In this document: in pieces, positions 22,414 through 30,569 of the stretch
Layout of the letters: each line of letters begins with the position of its first letter
Numbering within the stretch: the stretch's first letter is position 1
NCBI GenBank assembly: GCA_049324215.1
Contig: JBMOLC010000042.1
Coordinates: 1 to 30,569 of the forward strand
Length of the DNA: 30,569 nt
Origin: JBMOLC01 sp049324215
Lineage (GTDB): Bacteria; Patescibacteriota; Microgenomatia; UBA8517
Reading direction: 5' to 3'
Position numbers and translations under genes: made by a program
Notes under the pieces: model-generated
The model's database searches: none
What the model was told of the DNA's origin: nothing
What the model saw: the letters and a program-made list of their open reading frames with translations, nothing else

Positions 22414-23460
22414 ATGAGAGAGGAAATAATCAGCATCAAAAACGAGGCAATGGCCCAGATAATGGAGGCGGGGAGTGCCTCTGAACTTGAGGAACTACGT
22501 ATTTCCTACTTGGGTCGAAACGGAAAGTTAACTTCTTTGATAAAAAAGTTAAAAGAAATTCCTGCTAGTGAACGCAAAGAAGTGGGAGTTTTGATTAACG
22601 ACAGCAAAAATGCCATCGCAAAAGTACTCAGCGAGCAAAAAAATAGAATCAATGAGGTGGCGCGGGAGTGGTTCGACCCCACAATCCCTGGGATAAAACC
22701 GAAAGAGGGACATCTCCACCTGATAACTTACGCAATTGCCGAAATCGCGAAAACTTTTGAGCAAATTGGTTTTATCCGGGTCAGATATCCAGAGGTTGAG
22801 TGGGACTGGTTTACCTTTGAGAGCTTAAATATGCCCAAAGACCATCCTGCCAGAGACGAGTGGGAAACTTTTTTTGTCGACACCCCGCCTCACCGAACGC
22901 TCGGACAGATGGTTTTGACTCCCCATACCTCCTCGGGCCAAATAAGGGAGATGAAAAGGGTGAGAAACTCCCTGCCTGCCGGCAGGCAGGCGCCCATCCG
23001 GATGATAAATATCGCCAAGTGCTATCGCCGCCAAATTGACGCCTCCCATTACCCAATGTTTCACCAGTTTGAAGGTTTGGTGATAGATAAAGGCATTTCA
23101 ATTGCCCACCTCAAAGGAACTCTTGATTATTTTGCTCGAAACTTCTTTGGCAAAAGCCGCAAAACCAGATTAAGACCCTTCCATTTTCAGTTTACCGAAC
23201 CGTCATTTGAGGTCGACGTTACCTGCGGTGTCTGTGACGGGAAGGGCTGTAGACTCTGTAAGGGAGGCTGGTTGGAGTTAGGGGGCGCCGGAATGGTTCA
23301 CCCTGTTGTTCTCAAAAACGGTGGTGTAGACCCCGAGGCCTACTCGGGGTTTGCCTTCGGTTGGGGGGTCGAGCGAACATTCATGATGAAGTCTGGTTTA
23401 TCAATTCCAGATATCAGACTTTTATACAGTGCTGATTTGAGATTTCTTAAGCAGTTCTAA
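22414..23460 (+). CDS. pheS: Phenylalanyl-tRNA synthetase alpha subunit, with palindrome insertion
   Basis: A 348-residue class II subunit. The N-terminal coiled-coil arm spans about 1-85. The core has HTSSGQIREM (motif 1 area), IAKCYRRQIDASHYPMFHQ (motif 2, about 202-220), ELGGAGMVHPVVL and FAFGWGVERTFMMK (motif 3, about 311-324). Between KRVRN and PIRMINIA an extra SLPAGRQA is encoded by a perfect 20-base palindrome; the usual sequence there is much like MEKHKPPIRII. TCGVCDGKGCRLCKGG (about 270-285) is a four-Cys knuckle seen in some bacterial PheS proteins. It is followed by pheT after 5 bases. Confidence 0.94.
   Translation: MREEIISIKNEAMAQIMEAGSASELEELRISYLGRNGKLTSLIKKLKEIPASERKEVGVLINDSKNAIAKVLSEQKNRINEVAREWFDPTIPGIKPKEGHLHLITYAIAEIAKTFEQIGFIRVRYPEVEWDWFTFESLNMPKDHPARDEWETFFVDTPPHRTLGQMVLTPHTSSGQIREMKRVRNSLPAGRQAPIRMINIAKCYRRQIDASHYPMFHQFEGLVIDKGISIAHLKGTLDYFARNFFGKSRKTRLRPFHFQFTEPSFEVDVTCGVCDGKGCRLCKGGWLELGGAGMVHPVVLKNGGVDPEAYSGFAFGWGVERTFMMKSGLSIPDIRLLYSADLRFLKQF
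22971..22990. repeat. Perfect 20-base palindrome in pheS
   Basis: CCTGCCTGCCGGCAGGCAGG is its own reverse complement. With four flanking bases it adds eight codons (SLPAGRQA) in frame. The PAGRQ peptide recurs, as I recall, in many unrelated Patescibacterial proteins, which points to a small mobile palindrome. Confidence 0.85.
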
Positions 23461-23465
23461 ATCTT

Positions 23466-25427
23466 ATGAACATCAAAATACTTGACAGCTGGCTAAGGGA
23501 CTTTCTCAAAACAGAGGTCAAGCCGAAAGAAATTGCTAAAGATCTTACTTTATGCGGTCCTTCGGTTGAAAGAGTCGAAGAAATTGGGGACGACCATCTT
23601 TATTCTATTGAAGTAACAACAAATAGAGTCGATTCCTCGTCTGTGTATGGAATTGCCAGAGAGGCGGCTGCAATCATTCTCCAGCTTGGGAAAAAAGCCA
23701 AACTTCAACCGATTAAACTCCCATCACTTACCTTTTCCAGTAAAGTGGATTACCTAGAGGCAAACGTTGATCCCTTTCTCTGCCCCAGATTTTGCGCCGT
23801 ACTGATTAAGGATGTTGTGCTCAAAGACTCACCTGGCTGGATGAGAGAAAGACTTATTCTGTCTGGGGTTCGGCCAATAAATAATGTGGTTGATATTTCA
23901 AACTATATTATGTTTGAACTGGGGCAACCCGTGCATACCTTCGACTATGACAAAATTCGAGGGGCAAACCCCGATTCAATCGGGGCAAAAATGCTGCTTC
24001 GAGAAAGCAAAAAAGGAGAAAAGCTTACAACTCTCGATGGCAAAACCCATACGTTACCTGGTGGGGACATAGTCATCGAAGACGGGGGAGGAAGGTTAAT
24101 TGACTTGGCTGGAATCATGGGCGGTGAAAATTCGGCTGTTGATAACAATACCAAAAACGTCCTTCTTTTTGTTCAAACCTATAACCCGGTAAATATTAGG
24201 ACGACTTCGATGTCTTTGGCCCACAGAACCGAGGCCGCGGTTCTTTTCGAAAAGGGTCTTGACCCGGAACTGGTAACGCTCGGGGTGGGGGAGGCAATTA
24301 GCCTTTTTGAGAAGTTGACCAAAGGGAAGGTCGAAAAACAAATTTTGGACATTTATCCCAAGCCTTACAAAGCAAAAAAGGTAGTCACGGACATCGACTT
24401 CATCAACAAAAGATTGGGTAGCAAACTGTCAAAAAATAAAGTCGGCGAAATTCTTCGGTCCTTGGGATTTGAAACTTACTGGCAGGGATCGGTTTTGCAA
24501 GTTTTCGTTCCGTCTTTTAGGGCCCGCGATATAGGAATCCCAGAGGATATCGTCGAAGAAGTGGCCAGGCTTTATGGCTACCACAACTTGCCGAGTATCC
24601 TCATGCAGGGTGCTCTCCCCGAACCCTTGGCCGACAGCCCCTTCGATTTTGAAACCAAGATTAAAAACATTCTCAAGGGGTGGGAGGCAACTGAGGTCTA
24701 TACGCTTTCTCTCGTTTCCGCAAGCGAAGCTCCGACGGGACTAAAACTCAAAAACCCTCTGGGCAAAGAGTCCGAATATTTAAGAACCTCGCTGCTACCT
24801 TCACTCGTTAGAGCAGCCAGTGCAAATGCTCGCGAAAAAGAACCCTTCCACCTTTTTGAAATGGCGAATGTCTACATCCCCAGGAAGGGGAATTTACCTC
24901 ACGAAAAAATGACGCTCGCGGGAATATTTGCAAAAACTCCTTTTCGCAAAGCCAAAGGAATCGTCGAAGGCCTTGTAAGAGAATTAAATGTAAACTGGGA
25001 AGAATCTCCGGAGGAGGCCAGAAACTTTCTTCCCAATCGCCACCTTTATGTGAAAGCAAAAGGAAGAATCTTGGGAGAATTCGGGGAACTATCCCAGGGA
25101 TACCTCTATTACGAATTTGATATTGAAACCTTAAGGAGCGTCTCCAAAGACATCGGCAGTTTTAAGCCTCTGCCCAAGTATCCGGCCCAAATTGAAGACA
25201 TGACCTTGAGCTTGCCACAAAGAACCAAAGTGGGAGACGTAATCAACTTCGTCCTGGCAAAAGAAAAACTTGTTTCCAAAATGGAGTTGACCGATATTTT
25301 CAAAGATTCTTATACCTTTAGACTCTGGTATCAACATCCAACCAAAACTCTGACCGATAAAGAAGTTGAAGCGACCAGAAACAAACTATTAAAAGGGCTC
25401 AAGCAAAAATTCGGAGCTTTTAACTAA
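23466..25427 (+). CDS. pheT: Phenylalanyl-tRNA synthetase beta subunit, short form
   Basis: A 653-residue subunit that pairs with PheS to form the tetramer. The N-terminus MNIKILDSWLRDFLKTEVKP leads through LCGPSVERVEEIGDDHLYSIE directly to VTTNRVDSSSVYGIARE, so the tRNA-binding (EMAP-like) insertion of about 100 residues that sits here in Escherichia coli PheT is absent. The B3/B4 editing region (VRPINNVVDISNYIMFELGQ, HTFDYDKI), the B5 domain, the inactive class II core and a C-terminal ferredoxin-like anticodon-binding domain (from about residue 565, KYPAQIEDMTLSLPQ) are present. Its stop overlaps by 4 bases that of the convergent gene. Confidence 0.93.
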   Translation: MNIKILDSWLRDFLKTEVKPKEIAKDLTLCGPSVERVEEIGDDHLYSIEVTTNRVDSSSVYGIAREAAAIILQLGKKAKLQPIKLPSLTFSSKVDYLEANVDPFLCPRFCAVLIKDVVLKDSPGWMRERLILSGVRPINNVVDISNYIMFELGQPVHTFDYDKIRGANPDSIGAKMLLRESKKGEKLTTLDGKTHTLPGGDIVIEDGGGRLIDLAGIMGGENSAVDNNTKNVLLFVQTYNPVNIRTTSMSLAHRTEAAVLFEKGLDPELVTLGVGEAISLFEKLTKGKVEKQILDIYPKPYKAKKVVTDIDFINKRLGSKLSKNKVGEILRSLGFETYWQGSVLQVFVPSFRARDIGIPEDIVEEVARLYGYHNLPSILMQGALPEPLADSPFDFETKIKNILKGWEATEVYTLSLVSASEAPTGLKLKNPLGKESEYLRTSLLPSLVRAASANAREKEPFHLFEMANVYIPRKGNLPHEKMTLAGIFAKTPFRKAKGIVEGLVRELNVNWEESPEEARNFLPNRHLYVKAKGRILGEFGELSQGYLYYEFDIETLRSVSKDIGSFKPLPKYPAQIEDMTLSLPQRTKVGDVINFVLAKEKLVSKMELTDIFKDSYTFRLWYQHPTKTLTDKEVEATRNKLLKGLKQKFGAFN

Positions 25428-25882
25428 ACTCTTAGCGACTCCTCACGAATCTGCACCAACCTGTCGTCCAGAAAAGCTTTTAATTCCGGACCTTTAGAAT
25501 CTAATGTGGCTCTTAAGTCTTCAAGTTTCTGCCTGTCGTCGATTACTCCGGCGACATTTAATAACCAGATGGCCCTAACCTCACAAACAGCTTGTACTTG
25601 AGGATCATTCGTTTCCAAAAGCAATTTTATTGTGTCGTTCAGCTTTTCAGCTGCCCTCTGGGGTCGAGTCAGCCGCCTTCTCTTTTCTATGGCTTGCTCT
25701 CGTTCAAACATCGCTTCTTCAAACCTCTCACTTTGCTTCAATCTCGTTATATAGACGGCTATACTGTGGGGAAGTTGCTTTTCTTTTTTCTCAAAAGACC
25801 GTTCAAGTCCTCTAAGAATTTTTTCTCTATCAATCTTTCTTGGAGCAACGTTTGCCGTCCGCTCTCTTTCTCTGTCTATCAT
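25424..25882 (-). CDS. Hypothetical charged helical protein
   Basis: A 152-residue soluble protein, almost entirely helical by composition, with many Arg, Glu and Lys (MIDRERERTANVAPRKIDRE at the start, LRGLERSFEKKEKQL after it). There are no membrane segments and no recognised motif. A good ribosome binding site AAGGAGGG lies 5 bases before the ATG. It is transcribed alone, convergent with pheT, about 67 bases downstream of the penicillin-binding protein gene and in the same direction, so it may share that transcript. Function unknown. Confidence 0.65.
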   Translation of the reverse strand: MIDRERERTANVAPRKIDREKILRGLERSFEKKEKQLPHSIAVYITRLKQSERFEEAMFEREQAIEKRRRLTRPQRAAEKLNDTIKLLLETNDPQVQAVCEVRAIWLLNVAGVIDDRQKLEDLRATLDSKGPELKAFLDDRLVQIREESLRV

Positions 25883-25949
25883 TTTTACCCTCCTTGAATA
25901 TTATGCGTGGGGCAGGACTAATATTTGGGTCTATATTATAACACAGTTT

Positions 25950-28517
25950 TCAAGGGGTCGGACTGGGGGTAGGTGTATAATCCCAGGCGACATTTACACC
26001 AATTGTTATTACCCTATCCGACTCTTTTCCGCTTGCATCTTTGGCTTTGGCCCGGAGAGTATGCACTCCGTCGGTTAGCGTAACTTGGTGCTCAAAGGGT
26101 GGCCCGGTAAAGGTCCTGACCTTGCTTCCGTCTACCTCTAATTCAATTTGGACGATGTCGCTAACCGAATCCGCTTTCACCTTAACGGTAAAAGAATTTG
26201 GTAAGTTAGATGTTCTATCGGTCGGATTCAAAAATTCAACATTGACCGGGTTTCCCGTCCCGCAGTAATCGCTGGGGGGGTGATATCTGGGGTCAGTCTG
26301 GATCGAAAGCCAAGCGAGTATCCCTTCCTGCCAGCGATTTGTTCCACCTGGGGCAGCAGTTGGATCTTCTTCCTTAAAGACAAAGAATTCCTTTTCTTCG
26401 TAGTTTCCCGCTGCAATATCACTCGGTGTTGCCAGCTTGCCATCGGTCTTACAAACCTTAAGCTTGACATGAACTTTATCTTCTCCTGGTTCGGTTCCTC
26501 GGATAAAGTACTCGATTCTTGAAGGGTAACCATCGTGGGAACGATAGCCGCTGACAGCATCAACCGACGCAGTTACAATTCCCGCGGGAACTTCAAATCC
26601 GACATTGGGCTTATCAGCCAAGACCTCCAAAAGTATCCTTCGCCAAATAGGGGAGGCGCCGCTCACCCCGGAGGCAACATTTAACATCGCAGAGAAGTCA
26701 TTGTTTCCTACCCAGGTTCCTACTAGTCCCTGAGAATTTCCCCCGATGGTCCAGTTATCACGTTTATCATTGGTGGTACCGGTTTTTACCGCTACGGTCC
26801 TGCCCGGAATTCTCAAAAGAGAGTTCGGACCAAAGACCTCGGTTCTGGCTGAATTGTCAGAAAGGATGTCGGCAATCAGAAATGCTTGTTCTTCGGTTAG
26901 AACCCTTTTTCCTTTCTCGGGTTTAACCTCTTCCAAGACTTTTCCGCCTGCCTCCTCCACCTTAAGAATTGCAATGGGCTCAACTTTGTAGCCTTTGTTC
27001 ATGAAAGCAGCGTAAGCAGCTGTTAGTTCAAGAAGCCTGACTTCTCCTCCTCCCAGGGTCAAAGAGAGTCCGACTCGATTTAGAGTCTCTTGATCGGGTT
27101 TTAAGGTTGAAATTCCCAGACCGTAGGCGGTCTCAAGCGTATCTTTTATCCCGACCATGGCCAGCATCTTAACCGCAGCCATGTTGATGGAGTTCCCCAG
27201 CCCGTAGCGGACCGTTAGTGGCCCCCGAAACTTCCCACCGTAGTTTTCGGGTTCATAATCCGGCTGCCCAACCCCTCCCGGGAAGACAGTGGGAACGTCC
27301 ATAATCAGGGTTGAGGGTGTATATCCCTCTTTAAAAGCAGTTACATAGGTAATCGGCTTAATCGCGCTTCCGGGTTGCCTCAGGGCTTGAACCGCTGCAT
27401 TAAACTGTCCGTCGTAGTTGGGGTCGTTAAAGTTTTTGGAACCGACCATCGCCAAGATTTCGCCAGTTTCTGGATTGAGGGCAACCGCAGCTCCATTGGT
27501 GATTCTTTGGCTTTCGACTTTGGCAATCTCCTCCCTGACGATATCTTCTGCTTTTTCTTGAAGTTTAAGGTCAAGGGTTGTAGTCACCTTTAAGCCTCCT
27601 TGCTCAACCACCCTCTCTCCGTATCTATCCTCAAGTATTTTTTGGACGTACTGGACAAAATGGGGGGCTTTGAAAGAGGCACCTCTGGCTTGAAACTCAA
27701 CGCTGGGAAGCTCGCTCAAAGCCACCTCTTCCTGTTCTTCACTGATGTAGCCGTCTTCCCGCATTCTTCTTAAGACCTCTTTGGTTCTGCCCAAGTAGGC
27801 CTTGGGATTTGAAGAATAAGGAGAATAAGAAGAGGGCCTTTGGGGTAGTCCGGCTAAGATGGCCGACTCAACCAAATTAAGGTCCTTAACCTTTTTACCA
27901 AAATAGACCTCGGCAGCAGCTTCCACCCCCCAGGCAGTTCCCCCATAAGGAGCCTCGTTAAGATACATCTGCAGTATCTCGTCTTTTGAGTACTTTCTCT
28001 CAATCTGAATCGCCAAAATAAATTCCTTGATTTTCCTAAAGATGGTCCTTTCTGGGGTGAGAAGAACGTTTTTGACCAGCTGTTGGGTCAGGGTTGAGCC
28101 CCCTTGAAGTCTTCTTTTGACAACGATATTAAAAATGGCCCGAAAAATTCCCGTGGGGTCAAAACCCTGGTGTTGATAGAAGTTTTTGTCCTCAATCGCA
28201 ATCGTTGCCTGTCTTAAAAATAGGGGAATGTCGTTTAAGGAAACTGGAGTTCTTCTTTGGTTGGCAAAAATGTCGTAAAGAACCTCTCCATTTCTGTCAA
28301 GAATTTTGGTCGAAAAACCTTCACGACGAACAACCTTATCGGGGGAGGGAAGGTTGAAGGCAAAAAGAGGGAAAACTATAAACGAAAGAAGAAAAATACC
28401 TATTGTCCCCAGGAAAGCTAGTTTCGCAAGTCTGACCAGGCGTCGGCTATTTTTAACCCTCTCGGAATGGACATACCCCGCCCCATAGCGTCTGACCCTC
28501 AGGCTATCCTTCCACAT
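25950..28517 (-). CDS. Class A penicillin-binding protein (PBP1A-like)
   Basis: A bifunctional cell-wall enzyme of about 855 residues. Order of parts (numbered from an upstream ATG at 28526): basic cytoplasmic tail, one membrane helix (about 35-57), glycosyltransferase 51 domain with IAIEDKNFYQHQGFD (E112) and GGSTLTQQLVKN, then transpeptidase domain with SAIK (387-390), SIN (446-448) and KTG (580-582). An Ig-like domain precedes a PTPSPTP end. The start is chosen as ATG 28517 because TACAAT (28525-28530, minus strand) overlaps the upstream ATG and would begin transcription at about 28518, giving a leaderless mRNA. It polymerises and crosslinks peptidoglycan outside the membrane. Confidence 0.9.
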   Translation of the reverse strand: MWKDSLRVRRYGAGYVHSERVKNSRRLVRLAKLAFLGTIGIFLLSFIVFPLFAFNLPSPDKVVRREGFSTKILDRNGEVLYDIFANQRRTPVSLNDIPLFLRQATIAIEDKNFYQHQGFDPTGIFRAIFNIVVKRRLQGGSTLTQQLVKNVLLTPERTIFRKIKEFILAIQIERKYSKDEILQMYLNEAPYGGTAWGVEAAAEVYFGKKVKDLNLVESAILAGLPQRPSSYSPYSSNPKAYLGRTKEVLRRMREDGYISEEQEEVALSELPSVEFQARGASFKAPHFVQYVQKILEDRYGERVVEQGGLKVTTTLDLKLQEKAEDIVREEIAKVESQRITNGAAVALNPETGEILAMVGSKNFNDPNYDGQFNAAVQALRQPGSAIKPITYVTAFKEGYTPSTLIMDVPTVFPGGVGQPDYEPENYGGKFRGPLTVRYGLGNSINMAAVKMLAMVGIKDTLETAYGLGISTLKPDQETLNRVGLSLTLGGGEVRLLELTAAYAAFMNKGYKVEPIAILKVEEAGGKVLEEVKPEKGKRVLTEEQAFLIADILSDNSARTEVFGPNSLLRIPGRTVAVKTGTTNDKRDNWTIGGNSQGLVGTWVGNNDFSAMLNVASGVSGASPIWRRILLEVLADKPNVGFEVPAGIVTASVDAVSGYRSHDGYPSRIEYFIRGTEPGEDKVHVKLKVCKTDGKLATPSDIAAGNYEEKEFFVFKEEDPTAAPGGTNRWQEGILAWLSIQTDPRYHPPSDYCGTGNPVNVEFLNPTDRTSNLPNSFTVKVKADSVSDIVQIELEVDGSKVRTFTGPPFEHQVTLTDGVHTLRAKAKDASGKESDRVITIGVNVAWDYTPTPSPTP

Positions 28518-28524
28518 ACTTGTC

Positions 28525-28553
28525 ATTGTAGCAAACTACGCACTTGGTATAAA
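28525..28553 (+). promoter_or_regulatory. Overlapping divergent promoters of tyrS and the PBP gene
   Basis: For tyrS: TTGTAG (28526-28531), 16 bases, TATAAA (28548-28553), with a start of transcription about 4 bases before the ATG. On the other strand TACAAT occupies 28525-28530, the same bases as the tyrS -35 box, and serves the PBP gene. The two polymerases could not bind at once. Confidence 0.5.
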
Positions 28554-28563
28554 ATGGGTACAA

Positions 28564-29718
28564 ATGGAAGAGAAAATTAAGACTCTACTCACGAGGGGCG
28601 TAGAAGAAGTAATAGTCAGAAAGTCCCTAGAAGAAAGGCTTCGCTCAAATAAAAGCCTCACTGTAAAATTGGGAATAGACCCCACCGGTGCCGAACTTCA
28701 CTTGGGACACGCCGTCGTTCTGAGAAAACTAAGAGAGTTTCAGAATCTTGGACACCAAGTTGTCTTGGTGATAGGGGATTTTACTGCAAAAATTGGGGAT
28801 CCTAGTGGAAGGACAGAAGAAAGAAAACATCTAACAGACAAACAAATAAAAGAAAATATGAAATCGTATAGAGAGCAGGCTGGAAAGATTTTAGATCTTG
28901 AAAAAACCAAGTTCGTATACAACAGCGAATGGCTTAAAAATTTGGGGCTGGAAGGACTTCTTGAGCTTGCCTCTAAAGTAACTCTTGCGCAACTAATGGA
29001 GAGGAAGGAGTTTAGAGAAAGAGTCAAAAGCGATGTCGATGTGCCGTATCTCGAAATGTTTTACCCGATGATGCAGGGATACGACTCGGTAGCGCTTAAG
29101 GCAGATGTAGAACTGGGGGGAAGAGACCAAAAGTTTAACTTACTTATGGGTCGGCAAATTCAAAAAAGGTACGGGCAGAAAGAACAGGACATCGTAATCA
29201 TGAAGCTTTTGCCCGGAACCGACGGGGCAAAAATGAGCAAATCCGCCGAAAATTATATTTCCCTGACCACAAGCCCCCACGACATGTATGGCAAAATCAT
29301 GTCTATTTCCGATGAGCTAATGCCGATCTATTACGAACTTTGTACTTACATCGAACCGACCTCCGCAAACAATTTCTCGAATAAAAAAATGTTGGCGTAC
29401 GAAATAGTAAAAACTTATCATGGGGAAAAACTTGCTCAGGAAGCGGAAGAAAATTTCAGAAGGGTCTTCCAGGAAGGAAAATACGAAGAATCTCGACTTA
29501 TTGAGAAGGTCCTGCCCAGAGGAGAATATAAGCCCGTAGAACTTGCTATAGCTTCAGGGGCAACAACGAGCACTGTTCAGGCCAAAGAATTGTTTAGACA
29601 AGGGGCTGTAGAGATTAACGGAAAGGTTATTTCTATCAAGGAGTGGTCTGAACCTATTGTTATCGAACCAGGAACCACCATCAAAATAGGAAAGAGGAGA
29701 ATAATTAAAGCGGAATGA
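28564..29718 (+). CDS. tyrS: Tyrosyl-tRNA synthetase
   Basis: A 384-residue class I synthetase. The HIGH motif is HLGH (46-49) after KLGIDPTGAE, and KMSKS is exact (223-227). VIGDFTAKIGDPSGR and PYLEMFYPMMQGYDS are the amino acid and tRNA recognition blocks of the TyrRS type that has ADVELGGRDQKFN. The C-terminal S4 RNA-binding domain (ASGATTSTVQAKELFRQGAV, about 329-348) is complete. The mRNA is likely near-leaderless. The stop overlaps the start of the next small gene. Confidence 0.94.
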   Translation: MEEKIKTLLTRGVEEVIVRKSLEERLRSNKSLTVKLGIDPTGAELHLGHAVVLRKLREFQNLGHQVVLVIGDFTAKIGDPSGRTEERKHLTDKQIKENMKSYREQAGKILDLEKTKFVYNSEWLKNLGLEGLLELASKVTLAQLMERKEFRERVKSDVDVPYLEMFYPMMQGYDSVALKADVELGGRDQKFNLLMGRQIQKRYGQKEQDIVIMKLLPGTDGAKMSKSAENYISLTTSPHDMYGKIMSISDELMPIYYELCTYIEPTSANNFSNKKMLAYEIVKTYHGEKLAQEAEENFRRVFQEGKYEESRLIEKVLPRGEYKPVELAIASGATTSTVQAKELFRQGAVEINGKVISIKEWSEPIVIEPGTTIKIGKRRIIKAE

Positions 29719-29819
29719 TGCTGACCAAAAAGCAAAGGAGGATTTTTGTCATTATCGTCGCCCTGGCTATGCTCGGGCTTTTACTAACGTCTTTTCTCCC
29801 TTATCTATCTGCCTTTTAA
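29715..29819 (+). CDS. 34-residue single-helix membrane peptide
   Basis: The ATG overlaps the tyrS stop (ATGA), so it should be translated by re-initiation. The sequence is MMLTKKQRRIFVIIVALAML and then GLLLTSFLPYLSAF: a basic start followed by one helix across the membrane. It lies 6 bases before recG. Small proteins of this shape are common in Patescibacteria; function unknown. Coupling and clear topology favour a real gene. Confidence 0.55.
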   Translation: MMLTKKQRRIFVIIVALAMLGLLLTSFLPYLSAF

Positions 29820-29825
29820 AAGTTT

Positions 29826-30569
29826 ATGGATTTGACTACATCTGTCGGGCAGCTATCCCTGGTCGGGCCCATCTACGCAAGGCGACTTGAGAAACTTGAA
29901 ATTAGAAAGATTGAAGAGCTTCTACTTCATACCCCCCATCGGTACTTGGATTTTTCTTTAACCTCTGATATCGGACGAGCCCAACTAGGAGAAACTTTAA
30001 CTCTGAGGGGAGAAATTGTTGCCATCAAAAACCAGTACACGAAAACCGGTAAAAAAATTCAGCTAGCAGAAATTGCTGATCCCACCGGTTCGATTCTCGC
30101 CGTCTGGTTTAACCAGCCTTACCTGGTAAGAACCCTTTACCCCGGAGTTAAGGTAGCCCTTGCCGGAACTGTCGACTGGTTCGGCAGGAAAAGGGCTTTA
30201 GTTTCTCCCGAATTCGAGAAGATAATTGCCGGCAAAAGTGCGGTCCATACGGGAAGAATTATCCCGGTTTATCCCGAAACATCGGGAATTTCCTCAAAGT
30301 GGATTCGGGGTAGAGTCAAGGAAGCATATTCAAACACCAAAGACCAGATAAAAGAATTTCTCCCCAAGGATGTTCTATCCAATTTGAATCTTTTTGGCTT
30401 AAGAGACGCAATCTCCTCGGTTCACTTTCCCGAAAATCTTTCCCAAGCCGAAGCCGGCAGAAAACGCCTGGCTTTTAACGAGCTTTTAATGCTGCAGATA
30501 AAAAATGTTTATCGGAAACTAACTTGGCAAAAAAATAAATTAGTCTACCGATTTAAGATCAACGAAGGT
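29826..30569 (+). CDS. recG: ATP-dependent DNA helicase RecG, N-terminal part
   Basis: An open frame of 248 codons from ATG 29826 to the right edge. It begins MDLTTSVGQLSLVGPIYARR and then LEKLEIRKIEELLLHTPHRY, the usual RecG start (VGPxxAxxLxxLGIxTxxDLLxHxPRRY). The OB-fold wedge domain follows, with VKVALAGTVDWFGRKRALVS and PVYPETSGISSKWIR. The helicase motor domains lie outside the window. RecG remodels stalled forks and Holliday junctions. Only the N-terminus can be judged, but no break is seen in it. Confidence 0.9.
   Translation, partial: MDLTTSVGQLSLVGPIYARRLEKLEIRKIEELLLHTPHRYLDFSLTSDIGRAQLGETLTLRGEIVAIKNQYTKTGKKIQLAEIADPTGSILAVWFNQPYLVRTLYPGVKVALAGTVDWFGRKRALVSPEFEKIIAGKSAVHTGRIIPVYPETSGISSKWIRGRVKEAYSNTKDQIKEFLPKDVLSNLNLFGLRDAISSVHFPENLSQAEAGRKRLAFNELLMLQIKNVYRKLTWQKNKLVYRFKINEG

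Noticed and set aside
1..30569. CRISPR array or cas genes
   Set aside because: No regularly spaced direct repeats and no Cas-like proteins were seen.

Overview
The window looks like a chromosomal segment of a Candidate Phyla Radiation (Patescibacteria) bacterium, most likely of the Microgenomates group. The grounds are its reduced versions of core proteins (a trigger factor with no PPIase domain, a ThrRS with no TGS domain, a PheT with no tRNA-binding insertion), DUF5667- and DUF5660-like proteins, large serine recombinase remnants next to tRNA genes, an in-frame GC-rich palindrome in pheS, and several promoters placed so close to the start codon that the mRNAs should be leaderless or nearly so. 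This placement is inferred from gene content; no database search was possible.

Layout. 1-790 is a frameshifted remnant of a large serine recombinase. 876-7614 is a backbone of mostly ordinary genes: a PhnP-like metallo-hydrolase, a Y-family DNA polymerase with a small upstream partner, an anchored alpha/beta hydrolase, a PF04020-like membrane protein, a DUF5667 protein, an RRM RNA-binding protein, a 49-residue basic protein, trigger factor and a DUF5660-like protein. tRNA-Val(GAC) at 7656-7732 marks the left edge and tRNA-Ala(GGC) at 18904-18977 the right edge of an island of about 11 kb that is visibly richer in A+T. Next to tRNA-Val, on the opposite strand, lies a decayed serine recombinase whose frame runs into the antisense of the tRNA, a footprint of integration there. 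The island holds several broken genes together with intact ones: a GT-C-like membrane protein, a zinc-ribbon protein, CPBP (Rce1-like) membrane proteins, two ICMT/PEMT-like membrane methyltransferases, soluble SAM methyltransferases (one fused to a CPBP-like membrane domain), a GyrI-like protein and an AlkD-like glycosylase. Two full copies and one half copy of a structured inverted-repeat unit lie between these genes.

After tRNA-Ala comes a good promoter and a SAM-I riboswitch in front of a metK that has lost about 225 internal codons and carries a frameshift. The AUG lies inside the last helix of the aptamer. The rest is core translation and cell-wall genes: thrS, infC-rpmI-rplT-pheS-pheT in one tight run, a hypothetical protein, a class A penicillin-binding protein, tyrS, a 34-residue membrane peptide and the start of recG.

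The most interesting items are the riboswitch/metK relic, the repeated inverted-repeat unit with an attC-like apex, the CPBP-methyltransferase fusion with an internal ribosome binding site, the co-location of CPBP and ICMT-like genes, and the palindrome inserted in frame in pheS. Many of the breaks are one-base shifts in homopolymers, so read-level checking is needed to separate real decay from consensus errors.
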